Below, piece after piece: positions 51,011 through 63,518 of a stretch of DNA of 64,000 nt (the stretch's first letter is position 1; each line of letters starts with the position of its first letter). The DNA lies in contig JALJCO010001385.1 of the NCBI GenBank assembly GCA_023101725.1, forward strand, positions 124,001 to 188,000, read 5' to 3'. This DNA is from Atherinomorus stipes. Taxonomy: Eukaryota; Chordata; Actinopteri; Atheriniformes; Atherinidae. The notes beneath the pieces are model-generated. The model worked only from the letters and a program-made list of their open reading frames with translations, was not told the origin of the DNA and did no database searches. The position numbers and the translations under genes are program-made.

Positions 51011-53839
51011 CAGCAAGATTTGTGACCCCAGCACTCCTCTATCTCATTCTCCCAACCTCTGTCTCATTCTTATTCTTCCGCCCTTTCTGCCATCATCTTC
51101 TTTCTTAACATCCTTACTGTCATCCTCGCTGTCTCTCTGCCATCCTCCCATCTTGCTCATCCCTCCTTTCCTCCCTCAGTTATAGAGGTCCCTGGCTCAT
51201 AAAGGGGGAAACTGCTGAAAGATAAAATGCAAAGTCTATACAGTCAAGTCTCTGTTTATGAGCTTCCATTTGCCTTTAGAGCTCATTGGGATGGATGGTT
51301 TCTCTGCAGGTTTTCAGGGTGTGCAGTTGGAAAGCCGGGCATATTGGCTTGTTATTTAGCCCTAAAACCTAACATGGGTGCCAACAGCAAGCGCCAATAG
51401 AGAGACTGAGCATATGAATAGGTGGATAAGTCATTTGGATTGTGTGCAAGATGATGTCATGCATTTCTTTTCCCTCTTTTTTTTAGTTGTTTAGATTGCT
51501 TGGCTTGATGACTGCTTTTGTTAGTGCATTTAATTCATGAAGTCTTACATTAGAAATGTTTTGGCAGTTGTTAGGAAAGGTATGTTTTTACAAAGGAAAT
51601 CCTGCTTCAGCTGCTGTAATGCTATATGTGTCTTTATGGCTCGTCACTGTGTTTATCTTTTAACTATGGAGGTCAGTTGGCACACATTCTCTGTCTTTTC
51701 ATGGTTTATGACTGAGAGAAGCTGTGACAAACAGAGAGAAAGAGAGAATTAAACCGGGGCCCCCAGAGGATGAGACAACCTGACAGAGTAGATTTGGAAT
51801 AATTAGTTTTATCTGCTGAGGGAGATAGCCAGAGGAGCTGCGTGTTATCCACAGGCTGCCTCAGTGGCAATATGAATGGGGATGCCTGGATGTTGTGTAT
51901 GTGTTTGGGGGGGGGGGTTGCAGGACTAAAAGGGATAAAGGTGACCAGGTGTAACAGAATGGCCTTAAGGGTATGTGTGGGTGTTTGTGTGTGCTGGAGC
52001 CAGAGAGGACAGGAGCTCCTTCTTTGGCTGAGCTCTTTCAACTCTGTGAACCTCCACAAGGTATTTTCTCTCTGTCCAGACATGCTCATTCTCTCACTCT
52101 TTCTATTACTGTCTGTTATTCTTTACTTCCCTTTTACACGCTTCACATTCCCTTTATCCCTGTATTTTGATATGGAGGAACACCATCTTTTATCTGCGCT
52201 TTGTTTGTGTGGTGTCACATTTAAAACAACCTCCATTGACCTCGCGTCCCCCCTTTTCAATGAAAGTGAGTGTTTTGGGATATAAAATGTGAGAGAGTTG
52301 TAATCACACCCTCAACAACTCTACAGTGTGTTATTCTTATCTCTTCTGTGTGTGCGTGTGTGTTATGTGGCGCTGTGATTCATGGCCCTATGCCCTTTGT
52401 GGCTTTGAGGTGTAGGCCAATAAGTCTATCATGGAAGACCCTATAAATCAATATAGTCCTTTGTTGGTTCAAGCGATGCTCTGCCCCAGTTCAGGCCCGC
52501 TATGGATGAGGTATCAGTCACTCTGGGAGCCCATTGGCAATCATCTCCCCCTTACCCACTGATTCTGCAAATCCATTTGTAGACGTGTGTGCGCACTGAA
52601 GTTAGAAGAAAGGGGATGGAGATCAGGAAAGAGTCAAATATTAGATATTGACCATAATTCTTTAAAATATCTACCATGGTAGTTAGCAATTTGGAAGATG
52701 AATTGCAGTTTTCTGTTTGCTGCACACAAATGGAAGCACACCCATGCACTTTGATGGGGTTTTCAAAAATAGCAGGAGGAATTAACCAACACTACAGTAG
52801 AATATAGATGACAAGATCCAGATTCAAAGAAGGGAAAGAGGGAAGTGAAATAAGAGTTTATCACCCCTAATCTAGAGTTTTTTTCTATTTCCAACCTAAT
52901 GGTTATTTATTCCTCCCATTAACTTTGATGATGTATCAGTTAGGAGTGTATGTGAGCATTTAAAAGTGTGAGGGGGCAGCAGTGGGGGTTGACTTGTGTC
53001 CTCATGGGTGTTAAAAGTTTTGTTTGTAGCCCGTCAACCACTCCTCAAAATGAGTCTTTTTACACTAACTCTACATACAGCAATCTTAATGGAAGTTTAA
53101 TTTCTTAAAAAGGACAGTCTTCTTTCAAGGTTAACTTTATCAAATTCAATGATACTGTTACAATTAGAGTAAAATCTTACTATTAGGCGTTTTAAGGTTA
53201 TTAATACATCATTCCTACAAAAATCAAACATGACGGTTTACAGACTAAAAAGCAAGAGCTATACTCCACAGTGTAGGCTGATTTGACAGTGTCTTTGATG
53301 TATTTGTTTAAGGCTGTCACATATGAAGGAGGCCAGTCAAAGCTGTGCACAGTCAGTGGTAGAGCTGATCTGAGAGGCAGAGGGCTCGCTTCAGGCCACC
53401 AGGCACATCAGAGTCCCTGTGGTCTGCTCCACAGTGTCATTGCCGTTTCTGCCAGCAGTCCCCTCCACAAACAACAGCTATTTATATCACTAGCCTGCTG
53501 CTTGGCTTTTTAGCCCTAAACTCCTCTTCTGATCATGCCTGCACATCTGTATGTGTGTATTTGAGGGGGTGTGTTCAAGCGTATGTATGTCAAAGCAGTT
53601 ATGTGCAATTGAAACTCAGATTAATTATTCAACAGTGAAGTCAGAGGCAAGCCGACAACATTTAACCGATGAAGCTCGTGGTCACTTACACGTGCGAGTC
53701 ACAAACTCAGTCATTTAGACACATCATGGAAATGCGCTTAATGGAAAAACTCTCTTGCATGCCGAACTCACAATGATGAGAAGATGATGACACCCGGTTG
53801 GATGGAGAATCCCTTTCCAAACATGCACATGTATATATG

Positions 53840-53862
53840 CACACACACACACACGCACACAG
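53840..53862. repeat. (CA)n microsatellite
   Basis: About ten CA units with one CG interruption. Short and probably polymorphic. Confidence 0.75.
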
Positions 53863-55696
53863 AGTTCTCTGTACTTTCCAGGTTCTTGAGCACTCCAAAT
53901 ATGGCAGCCCCCAAACAGCATCTCATTTCAAGTTTTAGGTGTCACTTTTAAGTGAGCTGTCTGCCCTGAATTCATGGTTAATAGCATACCATTATGATGA
54001 GGAAAAAAGTAAGAGTGGGACAGAAAGTGAACTTATGAGGGGGGTGGAGTGATAAAATGGGGGCACTTTTGACGTAACCTCACACTGGCTCTGCTTTCTG
54101 CTAAATTCAGAAAAAGAAACCCTCACTGCAATGTGAGGGTGTGTGTACAGTACATGCATTTTCACAAATGTACCCAAGCATGTTTGTGTGCTGCGCAAGG
54201 ATAGCTGTTGCTCCTGGCAGGTCCCCTCTTCTTCTCTTTGAGCTGAACCCATTATAGTCATAAACGAGGGAGAAAAGAGACATTTGATATGATGCAAAGG
54301 AAATAGATTGGCCTTATTTCCTGCCTGGCTGCTGAGATACAGACACTTGTGTTGCCTAGACGATGCAGGCAATTGACACTCAATTTTGTTTGAAATATCA
54401 CGCCTCTATCATGTCATTATCAGCTTCCCCTGGTAATCCACAAAGCCACCCTGTTTGATATCTGACAATAAGGGGGAGTCACAGAGTCACTGATTCTCTC
54501 ACTCGATTACCAGGCACAGGGAGAAAAAGGGTCGAGAATAAAAGGGAACAGAAGATGACGGAGCAGGAGACAAAGACAGGGTGAAGGAAATAAGAGATGG
54601 AAAGATAACACAGGAGAGATGGAAAGGCTTAAAGAGCCGCACTTTGTGTGATAGCACTGAAAAGTGGATGAAAACTGAGATTATATCTGCCCTCTCCACA
54701 GAGACATACAAAGGTTGCACTGTGGGGAGGAAGAGGAAAATCTGGGCAATGGTGTGGCTCTCTTCGCAACTAAGAAATTGGGGTGATCTTAGAAGCACAG
54801 CCACTTATCTCAGGGGGGCTGATAGATAGGTTTGGGTAATGATAGTAGTGGATACAACCTTCTACTCCTCTCTGCTCTCCTCTGTGCATTGCTGGAGTAT
54901 GTGTATGTGTGAGCCAGCCTGTGTGTACATCTCTGTTTTGTATCTTTTTGGAACTGCATGAAAGCAGGAAGCCCTCATCCACCCATGAGGTGAGAAATTG
55001 GCTTATGAGGAATGAGTTCTACCTTCCAGCGATGACGGCCTCTGTCATGCACTGTGTGCTGGAACCTTTGACAGAGGCTAATATTGACATGGTAGTTCTC
55101 AGACAACTTCAAAAAACAGAAAACACAGCTGTTGGTCCCTTAGCTCTTGGGCAAGCAGAAAATACCTTTTGTGCACCTATGCACGTTAATGAGATGTTGT
55201 CTCAAGGGAGGGGGTGCAATAGTAAGAAGAGTAGGTTTTGCCTGTAAGTGAGATGTGGATAAACTTTTCCTGTAATTCCTTCTGTCTAGCTGATATACTT
55301 AGGAATGATGTTGCAATAAGCATGTATTCCAGAGCAGAGATGCCAACCTCTGAGGAAAGAGAGGTTAATTGAGGAAATATTAGGGGGCTGTCTAGAAGAA
55401 AGAGAGAGATTATCATATCCTCCCTTACATCAGAAAACTGGTAGAGCTAGGGCAGATTAGCCATGCTGGGTTGCTACAATAAGGCCTCTTTCATACAGGT
55501 GTGTTGACGCCTGGGGCAGGCTTGGCCTCAGTCCATTCCATTCACCCTGGCTGATTTGAACAATAACTATCATATCTCTTAAAAGAGAAGGGAGGGTGAA
55601 GCGTCAAGCGATAGATGCCTGAAAGCTGTGTTGAGGCCAAGAAAAACCCCCGCTGATGTTGTCAGAGCTTGTTGGTGTTGTAGTGAGGAAAAAATG

Positions 55697-55716
55697 TTTT
55701 TTTTTTTTTTTTTTTT
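55697..55716. repeat. Poly(T) run
   Basis: Twenty consecutive T, followed by a C-rich stretch. No retroposed element was recognised next to it. Confidence 0.85.
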
Positions 55717-56139
55717 ACCCCCACCCCCCATAACCCCCACATTTCCACCCCTTCTCCTTTTTCCCTCCACTTCTGTACTGGATTCAGTGTTTTTGTGCCG
55801 TAGGACAGTGTGGTGAAGAGACAGAGGAACAAAGTGCTGCTGTGTGGAGCAGCAGCTGCTGCTTGCCGGATCAAAGGGGCAACAAGCGTGGTCTTCCTGG
55901 CCCGATGTTGCTCTGGAGGTGTTTGACGGACAGTCAGCAGCTGGGGCCGCACAGCCCGCCCTGTAGGGGTCAGGCTGCTGGACTGCAAGGCCCAGAGGTG
56001 ACATGCCCTAGCTGGACAGGGGGTAGAGGGTGTTAGATGGGAGGGTAAATAGCAGGGGAGATGTCTATGTTTGTGACGTTTATTTTCTGTCTTTCTTTGT
56101 TTGTTTTACTTTTTCGTGATGAGTTTGTGATTTCTTATT

Positions 56140-56410
56140 TATTCATTAAAATGTGCACAGGTAGCAGTAAAGCCAAATCTTAGCTAAGCCATTATTAGCC
56201 TAGCATTGCACATCACACTGCGGTACTCCACCTCTTTGGTGCGGTGAAACAGAGCGAGAAAAGAGAGACAGGGAGCAGGCATGCCGCAGTGCTATTGATT
56301 TATTTTAATTAGCTCCTCGTTAAATCTTGTCAGTTTGAAACACAAATATATAATTCTTTGTCTGATTTTCCACTGGAGTCTTAATGACGCACTCCCCGGG
56401 TTTCAGAGAG
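56140..56410. promoter_or_regulatory. Candidate enhancer block with an exact PBX-HOX consensus
   Basis: TGATTTAT at 56296-56303 (PBX-HOX consensus TGATTTAT) runs directly into TTTAATTAGCTCC. Flanking motifs are CCATTATTAGCC, GTTAAATCTTGTCAG and CTTAATGACGC. It is repeat-free and enhancer-like. Function inferred. Confidence 0.38.
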
Positions 56411-59254
56411 AAATGACTTCTGCAGCTAGACTGACAGAGCAATGCAAATGTTAGTCATATAGGGCTGAAGGGGGGATGCCACAAATGGGCAATGAATGGA
56501 GTAATAAAAAGGGAAAGAAAAACAGGTCAGTGAAAGTCCATGGAGGAGAGGTGAAACAGTCCCCCTTTCAGAGGCAGACAAAAGAGTGTGTGTGGGGGGG
56601 TATGGAGGCACTCTGGATGGGAGAAAGAGGGAGAGATAGACAGAGGTAAAACTATGTAAACACAGTGGCTGCCCTAAACGTGGGCCCTCTCTGACGTTCC
56701 TAAAAAACGATCCTGCCTTGCTCCGCTTCACATCTGCACTAAATCAAACATGGGGGTGAGGTAATGTTCACCCAGCGTATGTCTCCCGACTCCTGTTTTA
56801 ACTTAAAGACGGAAAGTGGGGATTAAAAAAAGGGAAATTTTGTCTGTGATAGGACGAGTTTGAGGAAGCTTCCTCGTTCTTTTCCTATCTCTTTGTCCTT
56901 TATCTCCATCCTGGAAGAGTGGAGCCTGTGAAAAGCTCCTTTGTGATAGTTTATGATAGATCAACAGATACCGTAGGTTCAGTCTGGTGGCAAACTACTG
57001 TATGTATAAACTGTTACAGGGGGCCTGGCTGGACAAGTTGAGCTGATTAAATCACTGTTGCCGACACTACAATAGATCAGTGTTAGAGGTTCAGTAGCCC
57101 CAGACTGCCCCACTGTCTGACCAGACCATAATTAGTGTTTGCTTATACTAAACACACCCTCCTCATGGGGTAGATTTGCATGCACTTCCTGGTCAAAGGA
57201 CAGAGAGTGGTTTTAACTCTTTTCTCTCTGAATTTCTTTTTGGGAGAGAAGATGAAACCAACACATTCCATCTTTTAATTCCAGTGAGTTGTGACTCAGT
57301 TGCTGGGGGTTTGGAATCTTTATTTCTGTCTGAAGCAGAAGTATGGAAGCAATGATCTTTAATAGGAACCAGAGGACAGTCATGTTTGCAAGGAGTGATC
57401 ATGGATTGAGATCAGCACGTTCTTGTTCAGATTGTGTTGCATGTAATCTTCCTACAAAGGCAGACAGACAGGGGCCCCGGGAATTTGAACGATGAATGGA
57501 AACTTGCCCCTCCCTCTTCTTGGTATATGAGCTTTCAAAATGGACATGTGCTGGTCAGCCGTGAAGGTAATAAACTGTCAACATTTTCAAAGCTACCTTC
57601 TTTCCTCACACGCTCTATATCTTGTGCAGGCCAAGGTTTATTTCTCTGAAAAGACATGTTTGGTGTTTCTCTGTTTCTGTCTTTAAACTCACTCTGGCTA
57701 TGGCTCAGTTTCTTTCTTTCATCACAAACTCGTCAAACGAGTGACCCCACTCCTGATTGGCCAGGTTTCCTCTGATCTTCACAGCAATTGGCCAGCCAAG
57801 CAGCGAGGCTCCCTCCGTCTCAACTCCCTCCCTCATGCACTCTGTCTCTTGGCTGTGCTCCAGGGTAGGGTGGTTTGGCATGACAATTTCTCAGGGAAGG
57901 AATGCTGACAACAGGAGCGAGTTACCAGGTGTGGCTGCAAGTCAGTTAACCAGAAACAAGGCTCTTCTGACAGATTGAGATGAGGAAGTAAGAAAATAGA
58001 ATAAAGGCAAGCCCTGACTCAGACCAACTGGTTTGCTGTGATTACATCTTTAAACTTCCCATAGAATTTGTCAACATATAATGACAGTGCAGTTGATTTG
58101 CTGCATCAAATTGAAGTCACATAAAGTTGTGGTTTAAGATTATGTAAATTTTCAAGCTTCCAATTCTCTTGACACCCTCATAACATAACACTGTATGCTA
58201 GACAGGGTATTTAACACCTAAAGAGGCTCTCTCTAAAGCTCCCCCTTGTGTGAGAACAGATATTATTAACCATGGATGCCATGTTGATCCAGCCTTGTGG
58301 AGACCCTGTGTCAAGTGGACTCCTGCTGCCCTGGCTCCATCATTCATATCTGTCTGTTATTTTCCTTTGTGACCTGCAAAGCCTCAACAGTCAGAGCTCT
58401 CGTAAACCTACCACTTTATTATCATCAAGGCGCTGGAGTCTCAGTTGTTGCATATTGTATCTGCTCATATGTGTGTTTGTACACATGCATCCCTTACACG
58501 TTTCAGGGCATGTCAGCTGGAAGTGCTACTGTGGGCCAGTTGGCAATAGTCTGTGAAGAATGTGCTGACATGCACAATACACACATACTGACTGACACGT
58601 GCATATATATTCACATGCACGCTCAAACGTGCACTTAGTGCTGCAAGTGTAGCCTTTGATATGAAACATGAAAATGTGTTTAAGGCTTATTGGCTGGACG
58701 ACATTAGCTGCTCACATTAAACAGCAGTAGACCGCTGCCTACACCCTACCCACCCCAACGCGCTTTCTCCTGGGGTATTGTACACATTCTGGGCTGTATC
58801 CCAATGAATGACCTCCTCATGACCCCCTAACCCTGGCTTTAATTATTTGTTTGAAGACAGCATGGAGTTCCCATGCTGAGAGGTACTCTGTGTACTGTGT
58901 GTGCATGTGTGTTGGTGTTTCTGTGCGTTAACACTGAGCAGAGGCAGGCAGTAATAAGCTAGACCACCAGATGTAGATAATAAAACATGGGCTTTGGGTT
59001 AGAGGTTTTTAGCTAGCGTCCCCTGTGAGCCTCCTGTGTTCTGGTTAGCCTTCGGACACACTGGTGGTGGTTGTGGTCATGTCCACGGTGGTGACGTGTA
59101 GATTTACTACAAGCACGTATGTTTTAGCAAGTGGTTTAGGAATTCTCGGTCCCTGTGGTCAACCTCTGTGTCTCTCTCGGGGTTTTGGGTTCATCCATCT
59201 GACTGTCCATCCAAGCTGACTGGCCTCCATCTCTGGAGGATTCCTGGTTTTGTT

Positions 59255-59450
59255 GTTCTAAGCACACTCCATTAGCAGCTCACGGGTCGAGGGAAAACAC
59301 TGTTATCAGGCCTGGCTCTGATAATCTCAATTGGCTTTACTCAGACTGATAAAAGGTGCTCTAAGGCCACGAGAGGGGCCCTTGGTCACCCCCTCCGCAA
59401 GCTCGCTCTAGTGCACCTCATCGCCTGCTGGTTACTGTGGCAACTTGTTT
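59255..59450. promoter_or_regulatory. Candidate conserved intronic element
   Basis: CTCCATTAGCAGCTC, CTGTTATCAGG, CTGATAATCTCAATTGGC and CTGATAAAAGG are followed by unique CpG-containing sequence. Two GATAA-type cores are close together. Called by eye. Confidence 0.28.
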
Positions 59451-61679
59451 AGTGTGCAAAAACAGTCTTTGTGACTTTGTGGTGTGATATGGTGTTAGTG
59501 AATAGGGAATGTTGACAAGGAACAGGTCCATCTCAGAGGCAGGATGTTGGAGAAATATTTTTGAATATCCATATGTTTGTCTACATAGCAATGAGTTGTT
59601 TTCATACTAAAACTTACCATTTCAGTGAAAGCAAACGTGTAATCTTTTCCAGGACACTTTAAGTTAAACATTTCCTGTAAGAAGCTGGAAAAACACAAGA
59701 TGAAGAACAAAGTTTTTAAATGAACATTGAGAAAGAAAACAAAAGAAAATGACTTTTTGATCCTAAACCATGCTCTCCAGACTGTTTTCTCTTCAGTCAC
59801 TGGAAACCGTATGGTCAAATTTAGCACCTGCGAGGAACATTCCTGATATTACGTGTTTATGATTATGACCCACAATAGGTAAGAATGCACATGGTTGTGA
59901 TTTTGAGCCCCTCTGTGCATCTAGAAAGGGAGAAAGCAGGACATATATTTTGGCAGGCAATGCACTATGCTTGAAGAGGGAGTGCGGTACCAAGAATGTC
60001 TTTCTGTTTACTTGCTCAGCTGGTTTTGATGCTGGAACCGTCTTTTTCTCTTAAGCTCTGCAGGCATTTCTGACAGCACAGCTATCTGAGAATGCTCTCT
60101 CCCCTTTGTTCTACCACAAGAAAAAAAAGAAAACTCTTTCCCAGTTAATAAAATGCAATCCTCAATCCACCTTTAAATCACAAATCATGCATTACAATCA
60201 TATGATTTCCAATCCAACTTTGATTTACCTCTCATCCTCCTCTTTTATTCTCTCTTATTCTCATATGGCTGTGTTTCATCTTTTTCTGTCAGGGGCCCAT
60301 AGCACCCCTGCGTACCTGCACTCTGAATGCCCCCTGGCAAATGAGTACCGCGCCTCTCTTTTCCCAGCCGTGCATTTTGTACGTTTAACCATGTCACTTT
60401 GAGCTGGGCAGATTACAGGCGTTTAAGTTCATTGGAGAAGGTAAGGGCAGGTATCAGGGCTTCATGGGGGATTAGGAGCCCAAATTGGTTCCAGCTCTCC
60501 CTTCCTTCTAATGACCAGTTCTTTAGCTGTATTGATGGTGCCGTGGGCCCGTATGTTAGAAGAGGGAGGTGAGGTCTTTCTTTTTTTTTTTCTTCCTTTT
60601 TTTTTTTTTAACTCTTTCTCCTCTTTTTGGAACCAGCATGCTGGACAGCTCCAAAGTGATTTGAAACCCCTCTTTAATATCAACCACATGGCGGTACCTG
60701 TAGCGCTGTGTTCCTAGGGTTCTGAAAGTGAAAAAAAGAAAGGTAAAATTAGAAAAAGGGTAAAGAAGGAAATAAAACACAGAGGAGGGAGGAGAACTTG
60801 GTTGGCCTGAGTGGCCAGCTTGCATTTGACACAGCCCAAGGCACCCCATTCGGAGTTAAAAAGGTTGCCCCTGGCTGGTACTCACCTCTTGATGACCTCC
60901 GGCTCTCCACTGGAAAAGCCACAGGAGCAAGCCTGGCTAGGGAGGCTTTGTGGAGCTGCACTTATTCGCTGCTGTGGTGGTGATAAAACTTCAGACAGCC
61001 TAATTGATGGGCTCACTGACATAACAATACCTTGTGAAAGCATGGAGTGGCCCATGCCTGGTCCTCATTTCTAGACAGCTGGAAGGGGAGCAGAACCCCC
61101 TACAATGCATCCAGAGTGGGGGTCCCACAGAGGGGGACGGTGGAGGTGGGGGTGGAGTGGCAGGGTGCAATGAAAGGAACCATTTGTATCCTGCATTTTC
61201 CAACTTAAAGCTCACTTTGAAATTGCATTGAAGATAACGCTGCAAAAAACTGTATGCATGCAGTTATTGTGTGTGTCATTCAGCTGGCTACAGAACTGAC
61301 CGAGAAATAAGGAAGGAAAAAGGGATGTGCCCAAGCTACTGTGCCCAAGCTGCACTTAATACTTGAGGAATGTCTCCCTGGTGCCCATAGCAACCAGACG
61401 TAATCAAACGCTTTATTAAAAGAGGGGGGAATAGATCATATGGAACATTAAAAGTATCCCTCACTGGGTTCCCAAGTCAGCACACAATTGCCCTTTTGTT
61501 TGTTACTGTTTTGTTGTGTGTGCCTCTCTCAAGGACTCGGTGGCTAATGTTGCCATTAAGTCATGCAAAACTGTTTGTCTTTGTGGAGCCTTGTGATGGA
61601 TCTTTCTGTGTGTGAATGCAGAGTGATTTAAAGTTTGTTTTTCTCTTCTTTTTGTTTTTCTTTTTTTCCTCTCTGCCAG

Positions 61680-61738
61680 GTTTATTAACGCCAGGAGAAG
61701 AATAGTACAACCCATGATCGACCAGTCAAATCGAGCAG
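61680..61738 (+). CDS. meis2: meis2 exon (probably exon 10): rest of the homeodomain recognition helix
   Basis: The exon is 59 bp, entering in phase 2 (first base completes the Trp codon) and leaving in phase 1 before gtaaaa at 61739. It encodes FINARRRIVQPMIDQSNRA and the first base of the next codon. In homeodomain numbering it supplies Phe49, the TALE-specific Ile50, the invariant Asn51 that contacts adenine, and the basic run Arg53-55. In human MEIS2 the arginine run is a known site of disease-causing in-frame deletion in a cleft palate and heart defect syndrome (established knowledge). The acceptor has a long pyrimidine tract. Length and phase are those expected for MEIS genes. Confidence 0.98.
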
Positions 61739-63407
61739 GTAAAATAAAAAATAAAATAAAAAGATGAACAGGAAAAAAACAGAAGGATCCATTTAATCTA
61801 CAGTAGGGTGTTGCTTCCTTTTCCCTCTTTCCCTACATGAAGACACGCTTTCTAAATCCCTCCCTGGCAAGCACATTATGCCCGGAGCCCAGATTTTTTA
61901 ACAGGGTGCCACTACACCTACTTCAGTCTGCTCCCTCCTCTTCCTCTCCTGTCGTTCATTCCCTTTTCCATTTTCTCAATGAGATATGTTCAGCAGTGTT
62001 GCAAGCCGTCTGCTGATTGACTTTAATTGGAGATTTCCCAGTCTAAGTGGGGAGAGAGGTATATTAGCACTCTCTCTGTGAATTACTAATTGGACACAAG
62101 AGGAGTGCCAGAAATGCTAGCAGCAATTTATGAGTTATCTCCTTTTTAATTCTGTTTTGTTTTCAATTATTTTTTTTCCAGTCTTGGGCTAAAGAGGGGG
62201 TTGCCCTCACTTTTCTGTTGCATTTTTATTCCACTCTGAATTTTGATTATAAGTCGGCATTCTGCCAATTTCATGTATCAAGAACTGTGCAAGGATGCTT
62301 CAATCAAATTTTTGTCTTAACTGATGCCAATTTCAGTCGTGAATATAAAGTTCACGAGGGGAATGAGTTAAATATGATTAACTGATTTAATAAAATCTTA
62401 TGTCTGTATAATCTTCCTTATTTCTCACAAGAAAATGTGCATACTGAGGAGTAAAACAGCATTCTGTGATTTGGGGGAATGATTCAGTCACCCTAAGCTT
62501 CACTTTTTATGGCATTTTCTAAAAGAAGCCTATATTTGTTTCAGGGAGGGAAAAGCTGTTTTTGTTGATTAGTAAGCTTGTCATCTTTTAAAGATCTCTA
62601 CTTCTGGGGTGGATATCGTTCAGAGAAACACAAGCAATGATTAACTGGAGATGCACTAACAAATGTGGGCGACTCTTTGCTGTTATTGCACATTTTGTGT
62701 GGAATATTTGACACAAAACATCTAATGTGTGCCAATCTGCAATGTGTACAAACCTAGCATGACTAACATCTCCCCCCTAATCTTCAAGAATGACAGATTA
62801 TCCAAGATAATACTGTTATACTCCTAGAATGCCCTGCTGTCTATAGACTCCAATTAGTATTAGTTCATTAATGCTGATAATAAGAAAAGCCACAAGCAAC
62901 TAAGTAAATTGATTGCTGTTGTGTTTTGTGTATAATCAAGTAAATCTTTCCTAATAAGAGATTATTTGACAATGTGGATATTATCATCATTTCTGAAAGT
63001 GTATGTTTTGTTCCGTTAAGAGAAGAACTGAGCTGTATATTACTTAGTTTATGATTCTTTACTTGAGAAATGACTGGATGATTTGCCTGCTATGGCAGAA
63101 ATTCTTCTCATCCTGTCAAACTGCATGCTTTCTTCTGCGGTTAGAGAACAATGTATCTCCTGTGAGCGTGGTTTTGAATGACACAGGCTTCGTGTACGCA
63201 CAAGTGTGTGTGTCCTTGCATGCATAAGGACCTACTGTATGCGTGTTTGCATGCCACGCGTCAGTCATTGCGGTCCACAAACATGAACACAATGTCTTAC
63301 AGTATGTTTGGGCTGGAGCTGGGACAATTGCTGATTGTCTGGTGTGTTCTCTCTTCTTCTCCCCCTCCCCACTCCCTTTTTCATGTCCACGTTTTGACTA
63401 CAATCAG
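61739..63407 (+). other. meis2: Short meis2 intron (1.7 kb)
   Basis: The donor is gtaaaa (weaker than the others) and the acceptor AG is at 63406-63407, with a second AG at 63427-63428. It begins with an AAAAT-rich run (about 61741-61762), then carries an enhancer-like block at 61980-62420 and AT-rich unique sequence to about 63060. The last 120 bp are pyrimidine-rich. No other features were seen. Confidence 0.95.
61980..62420. promoter_or_regulatory. Candidate conserved intronic enhancer block
   Basis: TGATTGAC (62014-62021, the PBX half plus TGAC of the PBX-MEIS site TGATTGACAG) is followed by TTTAATTGG, GAATTACTAATTGG, TTTTTAATTC, TTTCAATTA, GATTAACTGATTTAAT and other cores. It is repeat-free and lies 240-680 bp downstream of a homeodomain exon. 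Function inferred. Confidence 0.38.
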
Positions 63408-63428
63408 GTTTTCTTCTTGATCCTTCAG
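63408..63428 (+). other. meis2: Alternative exon segment (GFLLDPS) between tandem acceptors
   Basis: Two AG acceptors, at 63406-63407 and 63427-63428, are 21 bp apart. The segment between them is itself pyrimidine-rich (GTTTTCTTCTTGATCCTTCAG), serving both as coding sequence and as the polypyrimidine tract of the second acceptor. Its inclusion or exclusion adds or removes seven residues just after the homeodomain, the known difference between vertebrate Meis2 isoforms. Which acceptor dominates in this species cannot be seen from DNA. Confidence 0.85.
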
Positions 63429-63518
63429 TGAGCCAAGGAGCAGCATACAGTCCAGAGGGCCAGCCAATGGGCAGCTTCGTGCTGGATGGTCAGCAGCACA
63501 TGGGGATCCGACCAGCTG
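63408..63518 (+). CDS. meis2: meis2 exon (probably exon 11): start of the C-terminal activation region
   Basis: The long form is 111 bp, entering in phase 1 after tcag at 63404-63407. It encodes [11 protein letters not shown], then [19 protein letters not shown] and HMGIRPA, and leaves in phase 1 before gtaagt at 63519. The short form starts at 63429 after a second acceptor (ccttcag) and is 90 bp, joining A directly to VSQG. Both keep the frame. The sequence is distinctly MEIS2. The C-terminal region of MEIS2 acts in transcriptional activation (family knowledge). In other vertebrates the next splice leads to alternative C-termini; neither is present before 64000. Reading through the donor stays open for 35 codons to a stop at 63623-63625. 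Confidence 0.97.

Noticed and set aside
55579..56004. 141-codon open frame on the minus strand
   Set aside because: Lysine run from the poly-T tract and low-complexity composition; no homology recognised.
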